Source of the DNA: Actinomycetales bacterium
Lineage (GTDB): Bacteria; Actinomycetota; Actinomycetes; Actinomycetales; Dermatophilaceae
Reading direction: 5' to 3'
DNA length: 64,000 bases
Assembly (NCBI GenBank): GCA_012729695.1
Contig: JAAYCP010000027.1
Location: 1 to 64,000 of the forward strand
The translations under genes were made by a program, and so were the position numbers. This document shows, piece after piece, positions 1 to 9,699 of the stretch (position 1 is its first letter; the number at the start of each line of letters is the position of its first letter). The notes under the pieces are model-generated. The model saw only the letters and a program-made list of their open reading frames with translations. It was not told the origin of the DNA and made no database searches.

Positions 1-640
1 CGGGCGGTGTCACCTGGTGGCTGCGCGGGATCCGGCGCGTGCGCTGGAGGGGACGCTGGTGGAACACCATGACCCGACCCAGCCCATTGTCACGGCGCCA
101 CCGGTCGATGTGGAGGATGAGCTCCTCGACGAGCTGACCCACGGCCCCCACCGTGCTGACGAGCTGCAGCTCCTCGTCGACGTCCACCCCCGCGGCGGCG
201 AGCTCCCGCACGACGCGGGCGCCCAACCCCACGACCCGCCGCTCTGCTGCCTCCACGGAGTGCTCGCGCAGCCAGTCCGCGACCTCCTGGGCGATGACAT
301 GGTTGATCGGCCCGCACATCCCCTGGTCCGTGCCGATGACCACGACGACGGTCGCAGGCTCGGGCTTCGAGGGGCCGCCCTTGCTGGGGACGGTGTTGGT
401 GGGGACGGTGTTGGCGGGGAAGGAGTTGAAGGGGAAGGAGTTGGCGGGGATGAGGTGCGGGTGGATCGAGAAGAGCGCCTGGAAGCCGAGCTCGACCGTC
501 TCCCGATAGTGCCGCAGGGCCTCGACGGCCTCCTCGAACTCGTGGATGGAGACGGCCGCCAGGCCCTTCATCGTGGCCACGACCGAGAGCAGCTCGCCGC
601 CGAGCACGAGTCGACGCTGGAGGGTCGCCGCGGTCGTCAT
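1..640 (-). CDS. atpG: N-type ATP synthase gamma subunit (3' end outside window)
   Basis: Central-stalk subunit of an F1Fo ATP synthase that transmits rotation between the c-ring and the alpha/beta head. The visible protein opens MTTAATLQRRL and contains ATMKGLAAVSI, the gamma N-terminal helix signature. GTDQGMCGPIN follows at about residue 118, the start of the Rossmann-like part. Between them lies an unusual Pro/Asn/Thr-rich insertion made of pentapeptides (NSFPF, NSFPA, NTVPT, NTVPS). It is the last gene of the atpDCQRBEFAG operon and starts 2 nt after the atpA stop, so translation is probably coupled. About a third of the usual length, including the C-terminal helix, lies beyond the left edge. 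The family call is firm; the function of the insertion is unknown. Confidence 0.93.
   Translation of the reverse strand, partial: MTTAATLQRRLVLGGELLSVVATMKGLAAVSIHEFEEAVEALRHYRETVELGFQALFSIHPHLIPANSFPFNSFPANTVPTNTVPSKGGPSKPEPATVVVVIGTDQGMCGPINHVIAQEVADWLREHSVEAAERRVVGLGARVVRELAAAGVDVDEELQLVSTVGAVGQLVEELILHIDRWRRDNGLGRVMVFHQRPLQRTRRIPRSHQVTPP
386..445. repeat. 15-bp tandem repeat, 4 units, inside atpG
   Basis: Four consecutive 15-bp units: GGGGACGGTGTTGGT, GGGGACGGTGTTGGC, GGGGAAGGAGTTGAA and GGGGAAGGAGTTGGC. The next 15 bp begins again with GGGGA but degenerates. The units are in frame on the minus strand and encode four pentapeptides in a linker of the gamma subunit. The two pairs (GACGGTG type and GAAGGAG type) suggest stepwise duplication. 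Confidence 0.9.
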
Positions 641-642
641 GC

Positions 643-2175
643 TCAGCCCTCTCCGCCGGCCAGGTCCAGAGCGACACGCTGGATGTCCTCGAGCTCCTCG
701 GGTCTGAGCCGGCCGCCCTTCGCGAGCCGCGCGAAGAGCTCTGACCGGCGCGCGACGACCCCACGGGCGAGCCGGTCGGCGACGGACGCCACCTCGGCTG
801 CGGGCACTGCGTCGAAGGCTCCTGCCACCGCGGCCGCGAGCGTCGCGATCTGACGGTCCACGGGGAGTGTGTCGTACTGGCTCTGCTTGAGCACCTCGCG
901 GACCCGGCGTCCCCGCTCGAGCTGTGCCTCACGCTGTGCGTCCAGGCGGGCGCCGTAGCGACTGAACCGTTCCAGCTCCTCGAACTGCGCATAGGCGAGG
1001 CGCAGGTCTCCGGCGACGGCCTTGTACGCGGGGAGCTGGGCGCTACCACCCACCCGCGAGACCGACCGGCCGATGTCGATTGCGGGCAGGACACCCTGCT
1101 GGAACAGCTTGGGCGAGAGGTAGACCTGCCCGTCGGTGATGGAGATGAGGTTGGTCGGGATGTAGCCGGACATGTCCTGCGCCTGCGTCTCGATGATGGG
1201 CAGGGCGGTCAGCGACCCGCCCTTGCGCAGTCGCGTAGGCCGCTCGAGGAGCCGGGAGTGCACGTAGAAGATGTCACCCGGGTAGGCCTCCCGCCCCGGG
1301 GGCCGGCGCAGGAGGAGGGAGAGCTCGCGGTATGCGCGGGCGTGGCGGGTGAGGTCGTCGTAGACGATGAGCACATCGGCACCCTGCTCCATGAAGTACT
1401 CCGCCATGCTCGTCGCGGCGTACGGGGCGATGTACTGACGGCCCGGCGGGTCATCCCCTGTCGCGACGACGACCGCCGTGTAGTCGAGCGCTCCGTGCTG
1501 TCGGAGGTCGGCGATGACCTTGGTCACCGCCGAGCTGCGGATCCCCACAGCGCAGTAGACACAGACGACGCCGTTCCCCCGCTGGTTGATGATCGTGTCG
1601 ACGGCGATCGCGGTCTTGCCGGTCTGCCGGTCGCCCAGGATGAGCTGGCGCTGGCCCCTCCCGACCGGCACGAGCGCGTCGATCGCCTTGATCCCTGTCT
1701 GAAGTGGCGACTCCACCGGTGCGCGGTCGAGAATCGGTGCGGCCGGACGCTCGATCGGCCACCGCTCACGGGATGGGACCTGGCCCCCACCGTCCAGCGG
1801 GCGCCCGGTCGGGTCGATGACCCGGCCGAGGATGTGCTCGCCCACGGGGGTGCTCATCGCCTCACCGGTGCGCTCCACCAGATCACCGGCGGCGAGGTCG
1901 CCCATCTCGTCGACGAGGATCACGCCGACCCGCTCAGGAGTCAGGTCGTATGCCATCCCCAGCTTCCCACCCGGGAAGCGCACGAGCTCCTCGGAGGTCA
2001 CCCCCGGCAGCCCGGTCACCTCGGCGATCGCCCCATCGACGCGGAGCACCCTGCCGATCTCGGCGACGGAGGGCCGGGCCCGATGGCCGTCGATGACCGA
2101 GTCCAGGGTGTCGAGACGGTCGCGCAGGGTGGCGTACCACTCCCCGAACGCGGCCGAGTCGCGCACTCCGGTCAT
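643..2175 (-). CDS. atpA: N-type ATP synthase alpha subunit
   Basis: Non-catalytic nucleotide-binding subunit of the F1 head, 510 aa. The P-loop GDRQTGKT is at residues 181-188, followed by AIAVDTI, and the conserved [21 protein letters not shown] segment is present (broken here as PGREAYPGD and [11 protein letters not shown]). I place the start at the ATG in [11 protein letters not shown] because it overlaps the atpF stop as ATGA. The upstream in-frame reading is simply atpF in another frame. The N-terminal helix is short and Arg-rich like other N-ATPase alphas. It sits between atpF and atpG as expected for the N-ATPase order. Confidence 0.96.
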   Translation of the reverse strand: MTGVRDSAAFGEWYATLRDRLDTLDSVIDGHRARPSVAEIGRVLRVDGAIAEVTGLPGVTSEELVRFPGGKLGMAYDLTPERVGVILVDEMGDLAAGDLVERTGEAMSTPVGEHILGRVIDPTGRPLDGGGQVPSRERWPIERPAAPILDRAPVESPLQTGIKAIDALVPVGRGQRQLILGDRQTGKTAIAVDTIINQRGNGVVCVYCAVGIRSSAVTKVIADLRQHGALDYTAVVVATGDDPPGRQYIAPYAATSMAEYFMEQGADVLIVYDDLTRHARAYRELSLLLRRPPGREAYPGDIFYVHSRLLERPTRLRKGGSLTALPIIETQAQDMSGYIPTNLISITDGQVYLSPKLFQQGVLPAIDIGRSVSRVGGSAQLPAYKAVAGDLRLAYAQFEELERFSRYGARLDAQREAQLERGRRVREVLKQSQYDTLPVDRQIATLAAAVAGAFDAVPAAEVASVADRLARGVVARRSELFARLAKGGRLRPEELEDIQRVALDLAGGEG

Positions 2176-2966
2176 TCGCTCTCCCCGTCGGCCTCGGTGG
2201 GGGTGACCTCGGTGCGCAGCACTTGAGCGAACTCGCGCTCCACACCGTCCAGATAGTCGGCGACCGACCAGCCCACGGAGTGCGCTCCGAGCCGGACAAC
2301 GATGCCCGAGATGATGGTGCTGTCCTGCTCCCAGCGGACGGCACGGTCTGCGTCTCCGGTGAGCTCGCTCAGGACCTGCTCGATCTCGTGCCTGCCGGTC
2401 AGGGATGGCTCGAACGCGGTGCACACCACCACGGGAGCGTGGTCGGACGCCACCGACGCCGCGATGGCGGCACGATCCTCCGTGGACAGCTCCGCCATGC
2501 GCTGACGCAGCCCCGAGAGGATGGCATCCTCGAGCGTGCGGTCGGCCAGGTCGGCCAGCAGCCGGCGACTGACCTCGACGGCCTTCTCCCCCGTCGTCCG
2601 CTGCAGGTGGCTCAGCAGGGCGTGCTGGTGGTTGCGCAACGACTCGCGCCACTCCTGTGCCTGTCGATCCACGTCCTCGCGGGCCTGCTGCAGGAGCTTA
2701 CGCTGCTGGGCGGCCGCCTGCGCTCTGGCCTCGTCGAGGATCTCCTCACGAGTCCGGTCGAGCTCCCGCCGCTCCGCCCGCAGCCGGGCGAGCTCCTCCT
2801 CAGCCTCCCGGGCCAGGGCGGCTGCACTCGACTCCTGCTCAGCGATGGTCCGACGACGCTGGTCCATCGCCTTCACGATCCGGTCGTAGAGCAGGAACTT
2901 CAGCGCCACGACGAGGATGGCGAAGTTGAGCAGCTGGGCGAAGACCGTGAACCAGTCGATCAGCAC
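2172..2966 (-). CDS. atpF: N-type ATP synthase subunit b with delta-like C-terminus
   Basis: Peripheral stalk subunit, 264 aa from a GTG start at 2966. That start is preceded by AGGAGG with 7-nt spacing and opens [24 protein letters not shown] (one membrane helix, broken here as [14 protein letters not shown] and ILVVALKF). A long charged coiled coil follows (about residues 35-110). The last 60 residues contain [12 protein letters not shown] (GIVVRLG at about 221-227) followed by [11 protein letters not shown]. This resembles the C-terminal signature of the delta subunit, and no atpH is present in the operon. The reading frame stays open upstream to 3044 through the 15-bp repeat, but the ribosome-binding site favours 2966. 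Fused b-delta roles are known for some ATP synthases; here it is inferred from motif resemblance. Confidence 0.88.
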   Translation of the reverse strand: MLIDWFTVFAQLLNFAILVVALKFLLYDRIVKAMDQRRRTIAEQESSAAALAREAEEELARLRAERRELDRTREEILDEARAQAAAQQRKLLQQAREDVDRQAQEWRESLRNHQHALLSHLQRTTGEKAVEVSRRLLADLADRTLEDAILSGLRQRMAELSTEDRAAIAASVASDHAPVVVCTAFEPSLTGRHEIEQVLSELTGDADRAVRWEQDSTIISGIVVRLGAHSVGWSVADYLDGVEREFAQVLRTEVTPTEADGESE

Positions 2967-3007
2967 GGCGGGTCCTCCTGGGGAGGCCAGCGCGTCCAGG
3001 CACCCGT

Positions 3008-3112
3008 GGTGCAGAGACCGATGGTGCAGAGATCGATGGTGCATCGATCGCTGGTGCAGGCATCGGTGGCGCAGAGGTCGACGATGCAGAGGCCGATCAT
3101 GCGGGGATGGGT
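3008..3112. repeat. 15-bp tandem repeat, 7 units, between atpE and atpF
   Basis: Seven degenerate 15-bp units beginning with GGTGCAGAGACCGAT and GGTGCAGAGATCGAT, then drifting to GGTGCAGGCATCGGT, GATGCAGAGGCCGAT and CATGCGGGGATGGGT. They occupy most of the 175-bp atpE-atpF gap, which is otherwise unusual in an operon whose other genes touch or overlap. The minus-strand reading gives pentapeptides such as HHRSL in the atpF frame, but no ribosome-binding site supports translation. Confidence 0.88.
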
Positions 3113-3141
3113 CATGCAGGGCCGCCGAGTCATGCGGGGGG

Positions 3142-3405
3142 TCACCTGAACAGATCGAGGAAGGGGTTGGCGAAGATGAGGATCAGCGAGACCACGAAGC
3201 AGTAGATGCCCGAGGACTCGATGAACGCCAGGCCGACGAACAGGGTGCGGGTGATCCCGGCGGACTCGTCGGGCTGCTGGGCGAGTGAGGCGAGGCCCCG
3301 GTCCAGCGCCCGGGCCTCCCCGATCGCGGCGGCGGAGGCACCTATGGCGACCGTCAGGCCGGCGGTGATCACCGATCCGAGGGCCACGATGGCAAGTGGG
3401 TCCAT
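3142..3405 (-). CDS. atpE: N-type ATP synthase c subunit (rotor ring)
   Basis: Rotor-ring proteolipid, 87 aa with two membrane helices joined by the loop LASLAQQPDES. The outer helix reads RTLFVGLAFIESSGIYCF. The ion-binding residues can be read directly: Glu63, Ser64, Ser65 and Tyr68 match the Na+-ligand positions E65/S66/T67/Y70 of Ilyobacter c. Glu30 in the inner helix (AAAIGEARAL) occupies the position of Gln32. Two carboxylates per site are typical of N-ATPase rings and leave Na+ versus H+ selectivity open. It is separated from atpB by 3 nt and from atpF by a repeat-filled gap. Confidence 0.95.
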   Translation of the reverse strand: MDPLAIVALGSVITAGLTVAIGASAAAIGEARALDRGLASLAQQPDESAGITRTLFVGLAFIESSGIYCFVVSLILIFANPFLDLFR

Positions 3406-3408
3406 CGG

Positions 3409-4164
3409 TTACTGCTCCTTTCCCGAAGACTCGGTTGTGTCTGTCGCTGCCTCGGGCGTGCGCCCCTCGGCTCCCGACGCGGACTTCTGCGTGACTGTCA
3501 TGCCCGAGGCGATGTAGACGATGGCGAGGACCGCGAAGATGTAGGCCTGGATCATGCCGAACACCAGCCCGAGCGCCTGGAAGAGGACCGGGAAGATGAA
3601 CGGCACGACGACCAGGAGGATGGCGACGATCTTGGCGCTGCTCATCATGTTCCCGAAGAGACGCACCGCCAGGGCCAAGGACCGGGTGATGTCCCCGAGG
3701 ACCGTGAAAGGGAGCATGATCGGTGACGGCTCTACGTAGCGGCGCAGGAACGCCCGCGGGCCCTGGCGGGCGACGGCATACCCCGGGACCGCGAGGAAGA
3801 CGGCGAGGGCCAGGGCGGCGGTGGTGGACAGCGACGCGGTCGGCGGCAGGTATCCCGGGATGATGGCGAGCAGGTTGGCGACGGCGATGAAGAGGAAGAG
3901 GGTGCCGACGAAGGGCAGGTAGGCAGTCGGCCGGTCGCCGCCGGTGACCTCCGAGATCTCGTCCCGCAGGAACTCCACGACGGCCTCGAGAGCGTTCTGC
4001 CCCTTCGGGATGTCGGTCGACGAGGTCAGGCGGCGGGTCACCAGCCAGGAGGCCACTATGAGCACCGCCATCAGCACCCAGGTGAAGGCGATGGTGGCGT
4101 TGATGGTGACGAAGCCGCGCTGCCACAGGATCACCTCGTCGGGGCTGAGCTGGGTCATGTCCAT
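3409..4164 (-). CDS. atpB: N-type ATP synthase subunit a
   Basis: Stator membrane subunit that forms the ion half-channels against the c-ring, 251 aa. It opens MDMTQLSPDEVILWQRGFVTIN-like (first 14 residues MDMTQLSPDEVILW), typical of N-ATPases, and has five to six hydrophobic helices. The essential arginine lies in LAVRLFGNMMS at about residue 168. FGMIQAYIFAVLAIVYI forms the last helix, followed by a polar tail of about 30 residues. The start overlaps the end of atpR by 10 nt. Confidence 0.95.
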   Translation of the reverse strand: MDMTQLSPDEVILWQRGFVTINATIAFTWVLMAVLIVASWLVTRRLTSSTDIPKGQNALEAVVEFLRDEISEVTGGDRPTAYLPFVGTLFLFIAVANLLAIIPGYLPPTASLSTTAALALAVFLAVPGYAVARQGPRAFLRRYVEPSPIMLPFTVLGDITRSLALAVRLFGNMMSSAKIVAILLVVVPFIFPVLFQALGLVFGMIQAYIFAVLAIVYIASGMTVTQKSASGAEGRTPEAATDTTESSGKEQ

Positions 4165-4448
4165 GCCGACTCCTCACTCCGCCGGCCGCGGCGGCGGACG
4201 ATCGACACGACCACGGTCCGGGCCAGGAAGAGCCCGACGAGGCCGGCGACCCCGCGCACCGGACGCCCATCCATCATGAGGAGGAAGAGAGCGGCGACGA
4301 TGGCCGTGCGGATGATGAGGCTGCCGGCCGCCCACAGTGCGGGGCGCTCACTGTCGACGAGGCGCTGAACGCTCCACCGCAGTCCGCCGAAGAAGATGAG
4401 GCCCGCCAGTGCCCCGACGGCCACGCCGAGGGTCACGTCACCGATCAC
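4155..4448 (-). CDS. atpR: N-ATPase small membrane protein AtpR
   Basis: 97-residue, three-helix membrane protein found only in N-type ATP synthase operons. It is thought to assist c-ring assembly or stability. The start is GTG (VIGDVTLGVAVGALAGLIFF, broken here as VIGDVTLGVA and ALAGLIFF) with GAGGAGG 6 nt upstream. Conserved basic residues are seen inside the helices (SLIIRTAIVAALF and GLFLARTVVV), which in this family are proposed to pair with the c-subunit glutamate. The gene overlaps atpQ by 11 nt and atpB by 10 nt. A longer in-frame start exists at 4523 but lies inside atpQ without a good ribosome-binding site. Confidence 0.88.
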   Translation of the reverse strand: MIGDVTLGVAVGALAGLIFFGGLRWSVQRLVDSERPALWAAGSLIIRTAIVAALFLLMMDGRPVRGVAGLVGLFLARTVVVSIVRRRGRRSEESAWT

Positions 4449-4794
4449 GGCTGTCCTCCTCAGGTGAGGCAGGTGCCCCCGGCTCGTCCAGCGGGTCGAG
4501 GGACTCGACGTCCTGCGGGTCACCGGACTCGCGGACCACCCAGAACCACGCGTTGAGGACCCCGATCGTCAGACCGACGACGAGCAGGCTGACGACCCAC
4601 GAGAAGGTCGCCGGCGCGACGCGGTCGAGCCATCGACCCAGGGCCACACCGAGGACGGTGGGAAGGGCCACCGACCAACCGATGAGACCGAGCATGCCCA
4701 ACCACGACCACACGCTCCGGGAGCGTCGACCGGCCCGAAGGCGGCGGGCCGCCTGCGTCCGGACCTCCGCCTCGAAGTGCTCCCGGTCGGTCAT
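4438..4794 (-). CDS. atpQ: N-ATPase AtpQ (AtpI/AtpZ-like membrane protein)
   Basis: 118-residue protein with a charged N-terminus (MTDREHFEAEVRTQAARRLR), two membrane helices (LGMLGLIGWSVALPTVLG and VVSLLVVGLTIGVLNAWFWV) joined by the loop RWLDRVAPATF, and an acidic tail. This matches the AtpQ family of N-type operons, which is related to AtpI/AtpZ and possibly acts in Mg2+ uptake or rotor assembly. The ATG overlaps the atpC stop as ATGA, so it is translationally coupled. Confidence 0.88.
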   Translation of the reverse strand: MTDREHFEAEVRTQAARRLRAGRRSRSVWSWLGMLGLIGWSVALPTVLGVALGRWLDRVAPATFSWVVSLLVVGLTIGVLNAWFWVVRESGDPQDVESLDPLDEPGAPASPEEDSRDR

Positions 4795-5180
4795 CGGGGC
4801 TCCTCGAACTCGAACATCTCGTGCAGGATCTCGTTCTCGATCCGGACCTGGGCGGACCGCGCGGCCTGTTCCGTCTCGTCCAGCCGCCGGAAGGCCTCCT
4901 CGACCATCCGCTCGAGATCCTCGAGCCGCTCGCCCGGCACGGCGGCGAGGGTCGAGATCCGGACCTGCGGGCCGGCCTTGGTGAGGACCCCACCGTTGAC
5001 CGCGACATAGTGGTCGACGCCCTCCTCGTCGGTGTACGTGAGGATGCCCGGCTCGAGCACCACCACATAGTCGAGGTGCCGGGGCAGGAGCGTGAACGAG
5101 CCGTGCGTGCCCTCGGCCGAGACCTTCGTGACGGGTCGATCGACCGTGATGCGGTTGGGGATCGCGATGGTGAGCTGCAC
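4791..5180 (-). CDS. atpC: N-type ATP synthase epsilon subunit
   Basis: 129-residue epsilon subunit of the central stalk. The N-terminal beta-sandwich contains GTHGSFTLLPRHLDYVVVLEP-like sequence (seen as GSFTLLPRHLDYV) and an ILTYTDEEGVDHYVAVNGG segment (seen as DHYVAVNGGVL). A helical C-terminal domain follows (ERLEDLERMVEEAFRRL). Its stop overlaps atpQ and it starts 3 nt after atpD. Placement right after atpD is the normal N-ATPase arrangement. Confidence 0.93.
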   Translation of the reverse strand: MQLTIAIPNRITVDRPVTKVSAEGTHGSFTLLPRHLDYVVVLEPGILTYTDEEGVDHYVAVNGGVLTKAGPQVRISTLAAVPGERLEDLERMVEEAFRRLDETEQAARSAQVRIENEILHEMFEFEEPR

Positions 5181-5183
5181 CTC

Positions 5184-6855
<1,672 letters not shown>

Positions 6856-6883
6856 GGGTGGGGAGTCGCTGTGCGACCACGAG

Positions 6884-6913
6884 AGTATGGCTGATTCTGC
6901 CGTCGTTCTCCAA
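6884..6913 (-). promoter_or_regulatory. Candidate promoter of tRNA-Ala
   Basis: On the minus strand TTGGAG (6908-6913) and CATACT (6884-6889) are separated by 18 nt, matching -35 and -10 hexamers of a housekeeping sigma promoter. Transcription would start about 20 nt before the mature tRNA 5' end at 6855. Confidence 0.5.
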
Positions 6914-7006
6914 ATCGCGTCGACCGCAGCCTCACGAAGGAGCGCTCCGGTGGGCGTGTGCGGGAGCCTCCCGCCGGCCCTTCGCCGCCACTCGTAGGGT
7001 CCGTGA

Positions 7007-7714
7007 TCAGGCACGCCGCTCGTCGTTCGGGCTGTCTCCCTGGGCGTGGTCGAGCACGGGGGCGCGCAGGTTCCATCCCTGCAGGCGCCACGTCGAGCCG
7101 GCCAGGACCGGGAAGCTCGGGGGCGCGGCCGCGAGGGTGGACTCGGCGACCTCGGCCCAGTGGCAGTTGCCGAACCCCCCGAAGAGGTGCCACATCCGAG
7201 AGATCTCCAGGCCGAGCAGCGTTCCGACGATGACCCGCGCGGTGATCCCGTGGGTCGCGAGCACAGCGGTCCGCCCCGGCTCGAGCTCGCCGAGGACCTC
7301 TTCGAGCAGCGGTCGCACCCGTACCTGGACGTCGCTGAGCGACTCGCCGGTCACCCCACGCTTGAAGTCCTCGCCGAGGAGGTGCCGCCGCCGGTCCTCG
7401 GGATACCTCTGCTGGACGAGCTCGCCCGACATACCGGTCCACTCCCCGACCGCGATCTCGCGCAGCCGCGGGTCGTAGCTGACCGGGCAGGAGGCCGCCC
7501 CGGCGACGATGTCACCGGTCACCGCAGCGCGTTGCAGGTCGGAGGCCACGACGGCGACTGGCGATGACAGGGCGATGACCATGGCCGCGGCCTCGGCCTG
7601 ACGGACTCCTGCGGCGGTCAGCGGCGAGTCGAACTGGCCCTGCCAGACACCCTCACGGTTGGCCTCGGACTCGCCGTGCCGCAGGATGATGAGGCGGCGT
7701 GCAACGTTGGCCAC
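7007..7714 (-). CDS. Histidine phosphatase family protein
   Basis: 235-residue phosphoglycerate-mutase-like phosphatase. The catalytic RHGES motif sits at the N-terminus (LIILRHGESEANREGVW). ASDLQRAAVTGDIV carries the conserved arginine, LREIAVGEWTGMS follows, and the second catalytic histidine is in VLATHGITARVIVG. The substrate cannot be read from sequence. GTG start, 3 nt after the rsfS stop. rsfS followed by a histidine phosphatase is a standard actinobacterial pair, so co-transcription with nadD-rsfS is likely. Confidence 0.85.
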   Translation of the reverse strand: MANVARRLIILRHGESEANREGVWQGQFDSPLTAAGVRQAEAAAMVIALSSPVAVVASDLQRAAVTGDIVAGAASCPVSYDPRLREIAVGEWTGMSGELVQQRYPEDRRRHLLGEDFKRGVTGESLSDVQVRVRPLLEEVLGELEPGRTAVLATHGITARVIVGTLLGLEISRMWHLFGGFGNCHWAEVAESTLAAAPPSFPVLAGSTWRLQGWNLRAPVLDHAQGDSPNDERRA

Positions 7715-7717
7715 GGT

Positions 7718-8113
7718 TCAGTCGTCCGCCGCGGACGCCGACTCGGCCGGGTGCAGGGGCACGCCGAGGTCGACGACGGGACAGTCCCGCCACAACCGCT
7801 CGAGCTCGTAGAAGGCTGCCTCCTCCTCGTGCTGGACGTGGACGACGATGTCGCCGAAGTCGATGAGGACCCAGCGTGCGTCGCGATCGCCCTCCCGACG
7901 GATCGGCTTGGCGCCGAGGTCGCGCAGGTCGTCCTCGATGGCGTCGACGATCGCGCCGATCTGACGCTCGGAGGCGGCGACGACGATGACGAAGACGTCG
8001 GTCAGGGCCAGCTGTGCTGAGACGTCGATCCCCTGGATCGACTCGGCGAGCTTGTCGGCCGCCGCCTTGGCGGCCGCGACCGCCAGCTCGAGTGAACGCT
8101 CGGTCGCGGTCAC
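7718..8113 (-). CDS. rsfS: Ribosome silencing factor RsfS
   Basis: 131-residue RsfS/Iojap protein that binds L14 on the large ribosomal subunit and blocks joining when nutrients run out. Characteristic sequence: LTDVFVIVVAASERQIGAIVDAI (seen as LTDVFVIVVAASERQIG) and DARWVLIDFGDIVVHV, ending with FYELERLW. GTG start. It follows nadD and precedes the phosphatase, as in most actinobacteria. Confidence 0.95.
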   Translation of the reverse strand: MTATERSLELAVAAAKAAADKLAESIQGIDVSAQLALTDVFVIVVAASERQIGAIVDAIEDDLRDLGAKPIRREGDRDARWVLIDFGDIVVHVQHEEEAAFYELERLWRDCPVVDLGVPLHPAESASAADD

Positions 8114-8146
8114 GGGGCTCCCTTCGGAGTTGTGGAGGTAACGACG

Positions 8147-8755
8147 TTACGGGGTGGTGGGCCGAACCGGACGGGTCGGCACCTCAGGAGAAGCATCGTC
8201 GACGTACAGCCGGTACTTGTTGATGTACTGGACGACCCCGTCGGGGACGAGGTACCAGACCGGCTCCCCATCGGCGACCCTCGTACGGCAGTCCGTCGAG
8301 CTGATGGCCATGGCGGGCACCTCTTGGAGGATGACGCGATCGTGAGGCAGTCCGGCCTCGCTGAGTGAGTAGCCCGGACGCGTCACTCCGACGAAGTGCG
8401 CCAGCTCCCAGAGCTCGTCCGCGTCCTTCCAGGACAGGATCTGCTCGAGGGCGTCGGCACCGGTGATGAAGTACAGGTCCGCCTCCGGGCGAAGGGCCCG
8501 CAGGTCGCGCAGGGTGTCGATCGTGTAGGTGTCACCCGGCCGGTTGATGTCGACGCGGGAGACCGTGAACCGTGGATTCGACGCAGTCGCGATGACCGTC
8601 ATCAGATACCGGTGCTCGGCGTCGGAGACGCCTTCCTTCTGGTACGGCTGACCCGTCGGGACGAAGACCACCTCGTCGAGGCCGAGGAGGGACTGCACCT
8701 CGCTCGCAGCCACGAGGTGGCCGTGGTGAATGGGGTCGAAGGTGCCACCCATCAC
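8147..8755 (-). CDS. nadD: Nicotinate-nucleotide adenylyltransferase
   Basis: 202-residue nucleotidyltransferase that makes deamido-NAD+ from nicotinate mononucleotide and ATP. The N-terminal [12 protein letters not shown] has the HxGH active site, [17 protein letters not shown] is the family signature, and ISSTDCR near the C-terminus is the second conserved motif. Start taken as the GTG before ATGGGTGGC; it could extend upstream by a few Arg-rich codons (reading [11 protein letters not shown]), which is common in actinobacteria. First gene of the nadD-rsfS-phosphatase block. Confidence 0.93.
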   Translation of the reverse strand: MMGGTFDPIHHGHLVAASEVQSLLGLDEVVFVPTGQPYQKEGVSDAEHRYLMTVIATASNPRFTVSRVDINRPGDTYTIDTLRDLRALRPEADLYFITGADALEQILSWKDADELWELAHFVGVTRPGYSLSEAGLPHDRVILQEVPAMAISSTDCRTRVADGEPVWYLVPDGVVQYINKYRLYVDDASPEVPTRPVRPTTP

Positions 8756-8795
8756 GCCGAGTCGGAACCGGCGGCGGGCCGACGCCGACGCCGGG

Positions 8796-9029
8796 TCAGT
8801 GCTTGTGCTGGGCGCCAGGGTGAGTCCCGTGGAACGGCTCGACGTAGTCGTCTCCCGGGCGCGCCCACTTCTGAGCGGTGCCCCGGAATGCCCACGTGAG
8901 CATGAGCGCCGTCGCGAACAGAGCCAGGGCGATCAGGCCGTACAGGATGGCGGGCATGGGGAGCTCGCGTCCCTCGCCCTCGGCCGCGGCGAGAACGCCG
9001 GTCAGGGCGTTGAGAACAGTCGTCGACAT
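8796..9029 (-). CDS. Small single-helix membrane protein
   Basis: 77-residue protein, [20 protein letters not shown] then a helix [21 protein letters not shown], ending in a polar, His-rich tail ([12 protein letters not shown]). It lies immediately upstream of nadD on the same strand and looks like the small conserved membrane protein often found between proA and nadD in actinobacteria. No function can be assigned. Confidence 0.7.
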   Translation of the reverse strand: MSTTVLNALTGVLAAAEGEGRELPMPAILYGLIALALFATALMLTWAFRGTAQKWARPGDDYVEPFHGTHPGAQHKH

Positions 9030-9232
9030 GCGCCCCAGCCTACAAGGCCGACCGGCGACTCGGGTGCAGCCCGTCCCGCTGTCCTGCGGCCGGACATCTG
9101 GCAGGGCGAGATGACAGGCAGCATGACAGTGCGACGTGGCGCCATCGGCTGGGCATAGGACCGGGGCGACCTGGCAGCGCGCTGTGAGCCCGCCGGTAGG
9201 CCGTCGTCACATCCGTCACCCGACACGCCGTG

Positions 9233-9299
9233 TTGTCCACGACTTCTGTCCACAGCCCTGTGCACAACGTGAGGATTACGCATACCCGACTGTGGACAG
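9233..9299. promoter_or_regulatory. Cluster of four DnaA-box-like sequences
   Basis: Within 67 bp there are TTGTCCACG (9233-9241), CTGTCCACA (9246-9254), TGTGCACAA (9259-9267, reverse orientation) and TGTGGACAG (9291-9299, reverse). Each differs by one or two bases from TTGTCCACA, the high-GC form of the DnaA box. Neither dnaA nor dnaN is in the window, so this would be an off-origin cluster. Confidence 0.4.
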
Positions 9300-9578
9300 C
9301 GACGTGGACGAAAATCCTGTCCGCCCGCGATCTTGCACGACCTCCTCGAGGGGACTACACAAGGGGGTGGCACTTCTGCGGATTGGCCCTCAAGGGCACA
9401 GACGCAGAACAGAATCAATCGGAAAACGGCTCCACCCATCGCATCCGGCCGCTCCCCCTGCACGGCCGGGACGCGGGACCCATGAGCGACGTCGTGGGGG
9501 TGGAACGAGACCAGGAGATTCTGGTGCCACACATGCAGGTCCGCATGGAGCTGCGCTCCCACCGTCGCAGTGGACATG

Positions 9579-9610
9579 GAGGCCCCCGGAGCCATGGCTC
9601 CGGGGGCCTC
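9579..9610 (-). terminator. proA terminator hairpin
   Basis: Perfect 15-bp palindromic stem, GAGGCCCCCGGAGCC against GGCTCCGGGGGCCTC, with a 2-nt AT centre, 90 bp past the proA stop. It lacks a long U-tract, as usual for high-GC actinobacterial terminators. Confidence 0.75.
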
Positions 9611-9699
9611 ATCCATGTGCCGGGCCCGGGAGCCGGGCTCAGGAAGGTGGAAGCGGTGTCCCCGAGCTCAGGCCGGTCCGCACCGCAGCGCGCAGCGGC

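Larger units (their letters stand above)
9030..9699. other. 670-bp gap between proA and the nadD block
   Basis: No reading frame here has a convincing start, ribosome-binding site or family signature; the longest ones are antisense to proA or lack any recognisable motif. It contains a cluster of DnaA-box-like sites (9233-9299), the proA hairpin (9579-9610) and an AT-richer stretch around 9380-9440. It may hold a decayed gene or a regulatory/replication-related site. Confidence 0.6.

Noticed and set aside
2967-3044. Longer AtpF N-terminus reading into HHRSL pentapeptides
   Set aside because: AGGAGG is correctly spaced for the GTG at 2966, which also gives the usual b-subunit N-terminus.
9002-9616. 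Minus-strand reading frame of about 204 codons in the proA-nadD gap
   Set aside because: It overlaps the small membrane-protein gene and the proA terminator and shows no motif, ribosome-binding site or family resemblance.
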